This document shows, piece after piece, positions 6,211 to 7,546 of a stretch of DNA of 7,546 bases. A model generated the notes under the pieces. The model ran no database searches. It was not told where the DNA came from and saw only the letters and a program-made list of their open reading frames with translations. This stretch comes from an uncultured candidate division Zixibacteria bacterium (GTDB taxonomy: Bacteria; Zixibacteria; MSB-5A5; GN15; FEB-12): positions 1 to 7,546 of the forward strand of contig CAJVYT010000202.1 of NCBI GenBank assembly GCA_913009765.1, read 5' to 3'. Within the stretch, counting starts at the first letter, position 1, and each line of letters starts with the position of its first letter. Made by a program: the position numbers and the translations under genes.

Positions 6211-6423
6211 TTAAAAAAAATGAAACTAATTTGGGTTGTATTTTTACTATTAGGTTTTTCCTTATTTGAAGGTATAGCCATTGTTACACCGGCTGCTGCA
6301 AAAGCTCAGCCTAAGATAAAATTTTCAGCAGGAACACCAATAAATCAAGGCGGGGTAATTGTCGGTTGTAGATGTCCAAAACTAAGTGGTGCCTGTGTTT
6401 GTGAGTATGATAATGCTGCATAA
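6208..6423 (+). CDS. Small exported cysteine-motif peptide precursor
   Basis: A 71-residue product of unrecognised family. Basic residues (K3, K4, K6) precede a hydrophobic stretch of about 20 residues (7-28), then Ala-rich APAAAKAQ-like sequence with a plausible signal peptidase site after A33 (AKA before Q34). The predicted mature peptide is 38 residues, begins with Gln-Pro, has a Gly-rich middle (GGVIVG) and ends with C54-R-C56, six residues, C63-V-C65, then an acidic tail EYDNAA. The paired CxC units could form disulfides after export, bind metal, or be modified. The TTG start is chosen from the strong Shine-Dalgarno. A weak 5-bp hairpin follows the stop, then 105 bases separate it from a propeller gene on the same strand. 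In Bacteroidetes, short exported peptides such as the NVEALA type sit next to six-bladed propeller genes; this resembles that arrangement without the NVEALA sequence. Function unknown. Confidence 0.7.
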   Translation: MLKKMKLIWVVFLLLGFSLFEGIAIVTPAAAKAQPKIKFSAGTPINQGGVIVGCRCPKLSGACVCEYDNAA

Positions 6424-6431
6424 TAATCAAT

Positions 6432-6445
6432 CACTATATTTAGTG
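6432..6445 (+). other. Weak hairpin after the peptide gene
   Basis: CACTA and TAGTG (within 6433-6445) can pair across a short loop, nine bases after the peptide stop, without a T tract. It is too weak for a terminator but might lower read-through into the propeller gene or protect the peptide mRNA end. Confidence 0.25.
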
Positions 6446-6528
6446 TATTAAAGAAATAGTATAACTCCTGTACTTATATTTTATAGATTAATGTTTTAAT
6501 TTAATTCATGATTGAAAGGATGTAAAGT

Positions 6529-7456
6529 ATGAGTTATGCCTTAATTATTATATTAAGTACCCTCTGCACATTGAATAATTTATTCAGCATAGAAAAGGAA
6601 TACAATATTCCTGAATCTATTCAAGTTTCAGGTGAAAATGCTTGGACGGACTGGAGTTACTGCTCAGTTAATTATTTAGGAACTAAAGCAGCTTTTATAA
6701 ATCCCAAAAACCACAATGTTGTATCATTGGAAATCGATAAGTTAGATTTAGAAATTGCTTCCCCTCACACATATAATATGAGTTCTGTTTCACATTTTAC
6801 TACGGAAGACATAGAGTCGTTTAACCCAAAAAGTTTAATCAGCAAAGTCGCATCCAATGGTAGAAAAAAAAATGAAGTAGCACTACCGGTTTCCATATAT
6901 TATACTTCAGATAATAATCTTTTGATTTGTGATAACAACAACAGACGAATACTAATTACAGATAACAACAATAAATATGTTTCAAGTTTTTTACTTACTG
7001 GAAATACCGCCGTCCCTAATGAGATTCGCAAACTTGCTGACGGTACCTTTCTTGCAGCCGGACTTAATCTTGATTATACCGGTAATATCAATGCCGGCAA
7101 TTACTGTACAATTTATTCCTCGAAAGGTGAACTCCTTCGTTCATTTGCTTATACTCCTCAAGTTGCTTTTGACAGCACTCTTTGGATTGGTGTTGCATCT
7201 TTAATTGATATTGACGATGAAGGTAAAATCTATCAGACTTTTAGTGTGGATGCCAAGATAAACGTTTATAATATATTTGGAAAATTACTTCGTACACTTA
7301 ATTATACTCCAAAATGGTTTTATCCTCCGAATTCTTTACAAAAGCCCCATTCTACATTAGAAAATGAACCCGACGGATTTTGGAAATCCTGGCCAAGGAT
7401 AATTAAAATTTTATATCTTGGAAATAATAAACTTTTAATAGCTGCTGAGACAAACG
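6529..7456 (+). CDS. Exported six-bladed beta-propeller-like protein, C-terminus missing
   Basis: 309 genomic residues are present. The N-terminus MSYALIIILSTLCTLNNLFS is a hydrophobic signal sequence lacking the usual Lys/Arg. The body shows repeating blade-like units (hydrophobic strand, D-x-x-N/G turn, I/L-x-I/V strand): SDNNLLICDNNNRRILITDNNNKYVSSFLL (residue texture around 126-155), the ADGTFLAAGLN segment, STLWIGVASLIDIDDEGKIYQTF and INVYNIFGKLLRTL. This matches the six-bladed/NHL-like propellers common as exported proteins in Bacteroidetes, which bind ligands or partners rather than catalyse. A good Shine-Dalgarno AAAGGA (6515-6520) lies eight bases before the ATG. Adapter starts at 7457, so the last residues of the open frame (IGRASCRERV) are artefact and the true C-terminus is unknown. 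It lies downstream of the small peptide gene on the same strand, probably co-transcribed with it. The family call is by repeat texture. Confidence 0.7.
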
Positions 7457-7514
7457 AGATCGGAAGAGCGTCGTGTAGGGAAAGAGTGTAGATCTCGGTG
7501 GTCGCCGTATCATT
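7457..7514. other. Illumina P5 adapter, complement strand (library artefact)
   Basis: The 58 bases starting AGATCGGAAGAGCG and ending CCGTATCATT are the full complement of the P5/read-1 adapter. Read through in the propeller frame they add GRASCRERV; on the other strand they give the well-known contaminant NDTATTEIYTLSLHDALPIS. Not genomic. Confidence 0.99.
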
Positions 7515-7546
7515 AAAAAAAAAAAACAAAAATAATTAAAGTATTA
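7515..7546. other. Non-genomic poly-A read-through outside the right adapter
   Basis: A run of twelve A (7515-7526) directly follows the adapter, then low-complexity AT sequence, mirroring the left end. It should be trimmed. Confidence 0.9.

Noticed and set aside
7457..7491. Cys-containing C-terminus of the propeller protein (GRASCRERV)
   Set aside because: Encoded by adapter, not genome.
7320..7529. A minus-strand 69-residue open frame beginning MFFFFNDTATTEIY
   Set aside because: Its N-terminal third is P5 adapter and poly-A; the rest is antisense to the propeller gene.

Overview
The genomic part of this window is positions 189-7456. Both ends carry Illumina library adapter: the P7/index strand at 123-188 and the complement of the P5 strand at 7457-7514. 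Outside each adapter lie a T or A homopolymer and low-complexity read-through. The contig ends are therefore technical, and the genes touching them (nadC on the left, a beta-propeller gene on the right) are cut by the assembly, not by biology. The AT-rich composition, exported and membrane-anchored proteins, weak Shine-Dalgarno use and dispersed palindromic repeats suggest an uncultivated Gram-negative bacterium. It could belong to the Fibrobacteres-Chlorobi-Bacteroidetes neighbourhood, but the window cannot fix the taxon.

Layout. (1) 189-895, minus strand: nadC (quinolinate phosphoribosyltransferase, NAD synthesis), missing its C-terminus. (2) 896-1165: a divergent intergenic region packed with palindromic repeats. 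One intact palindrome is followed by a second copy of the same core that is split by a roughly 100-bp inverted-repeat element, which itself carries an internal hairpin. (3) 1166-2107, plus: a ketol-acid reductoisomerase-like protein that keeps the fold motifs but has changed the catalytic Lys to His and one metal-binding Glu to Gln. A good promoter lies so close to its ATG that the transcript may be leaderless. (4) 2108-2360: two more palindromic repeats, one an inverted relative of the hairpin at 1021-1061 with a compensating base-pair change, then a probable promoter. (5) 2361-5916, plus: a tight three-gene operon of a membrane-anchored HEAT-repeat/cyclophilin fusion, an exported protein with a LolA-like look, and a GNAT acetyltransferase. 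(6) 5917-6207: an AT-rich regulatory region with a promoter, three copies of a 10-bp repeat and a dyad. (7) 6208-6423: a 71-residue exported peptide with a CxC-x6-CxC C-terminus, followed at 6529-7456 by an exported protein that looks like a six-bladed beta-propeller.

How the parts relate. Genes 2361-5916 are probably co-transcribed and point to an envelope role: a periplasm-facing chaperone/scaffold plus an exported carrier-like protein. The peptide/propeller pair has its own regulatory region and strong ribosome-binding sites. It resembles small secreted peptides paired with propeller proteins in Bacteroidetes, and is the best candidate here for an undescribed system.
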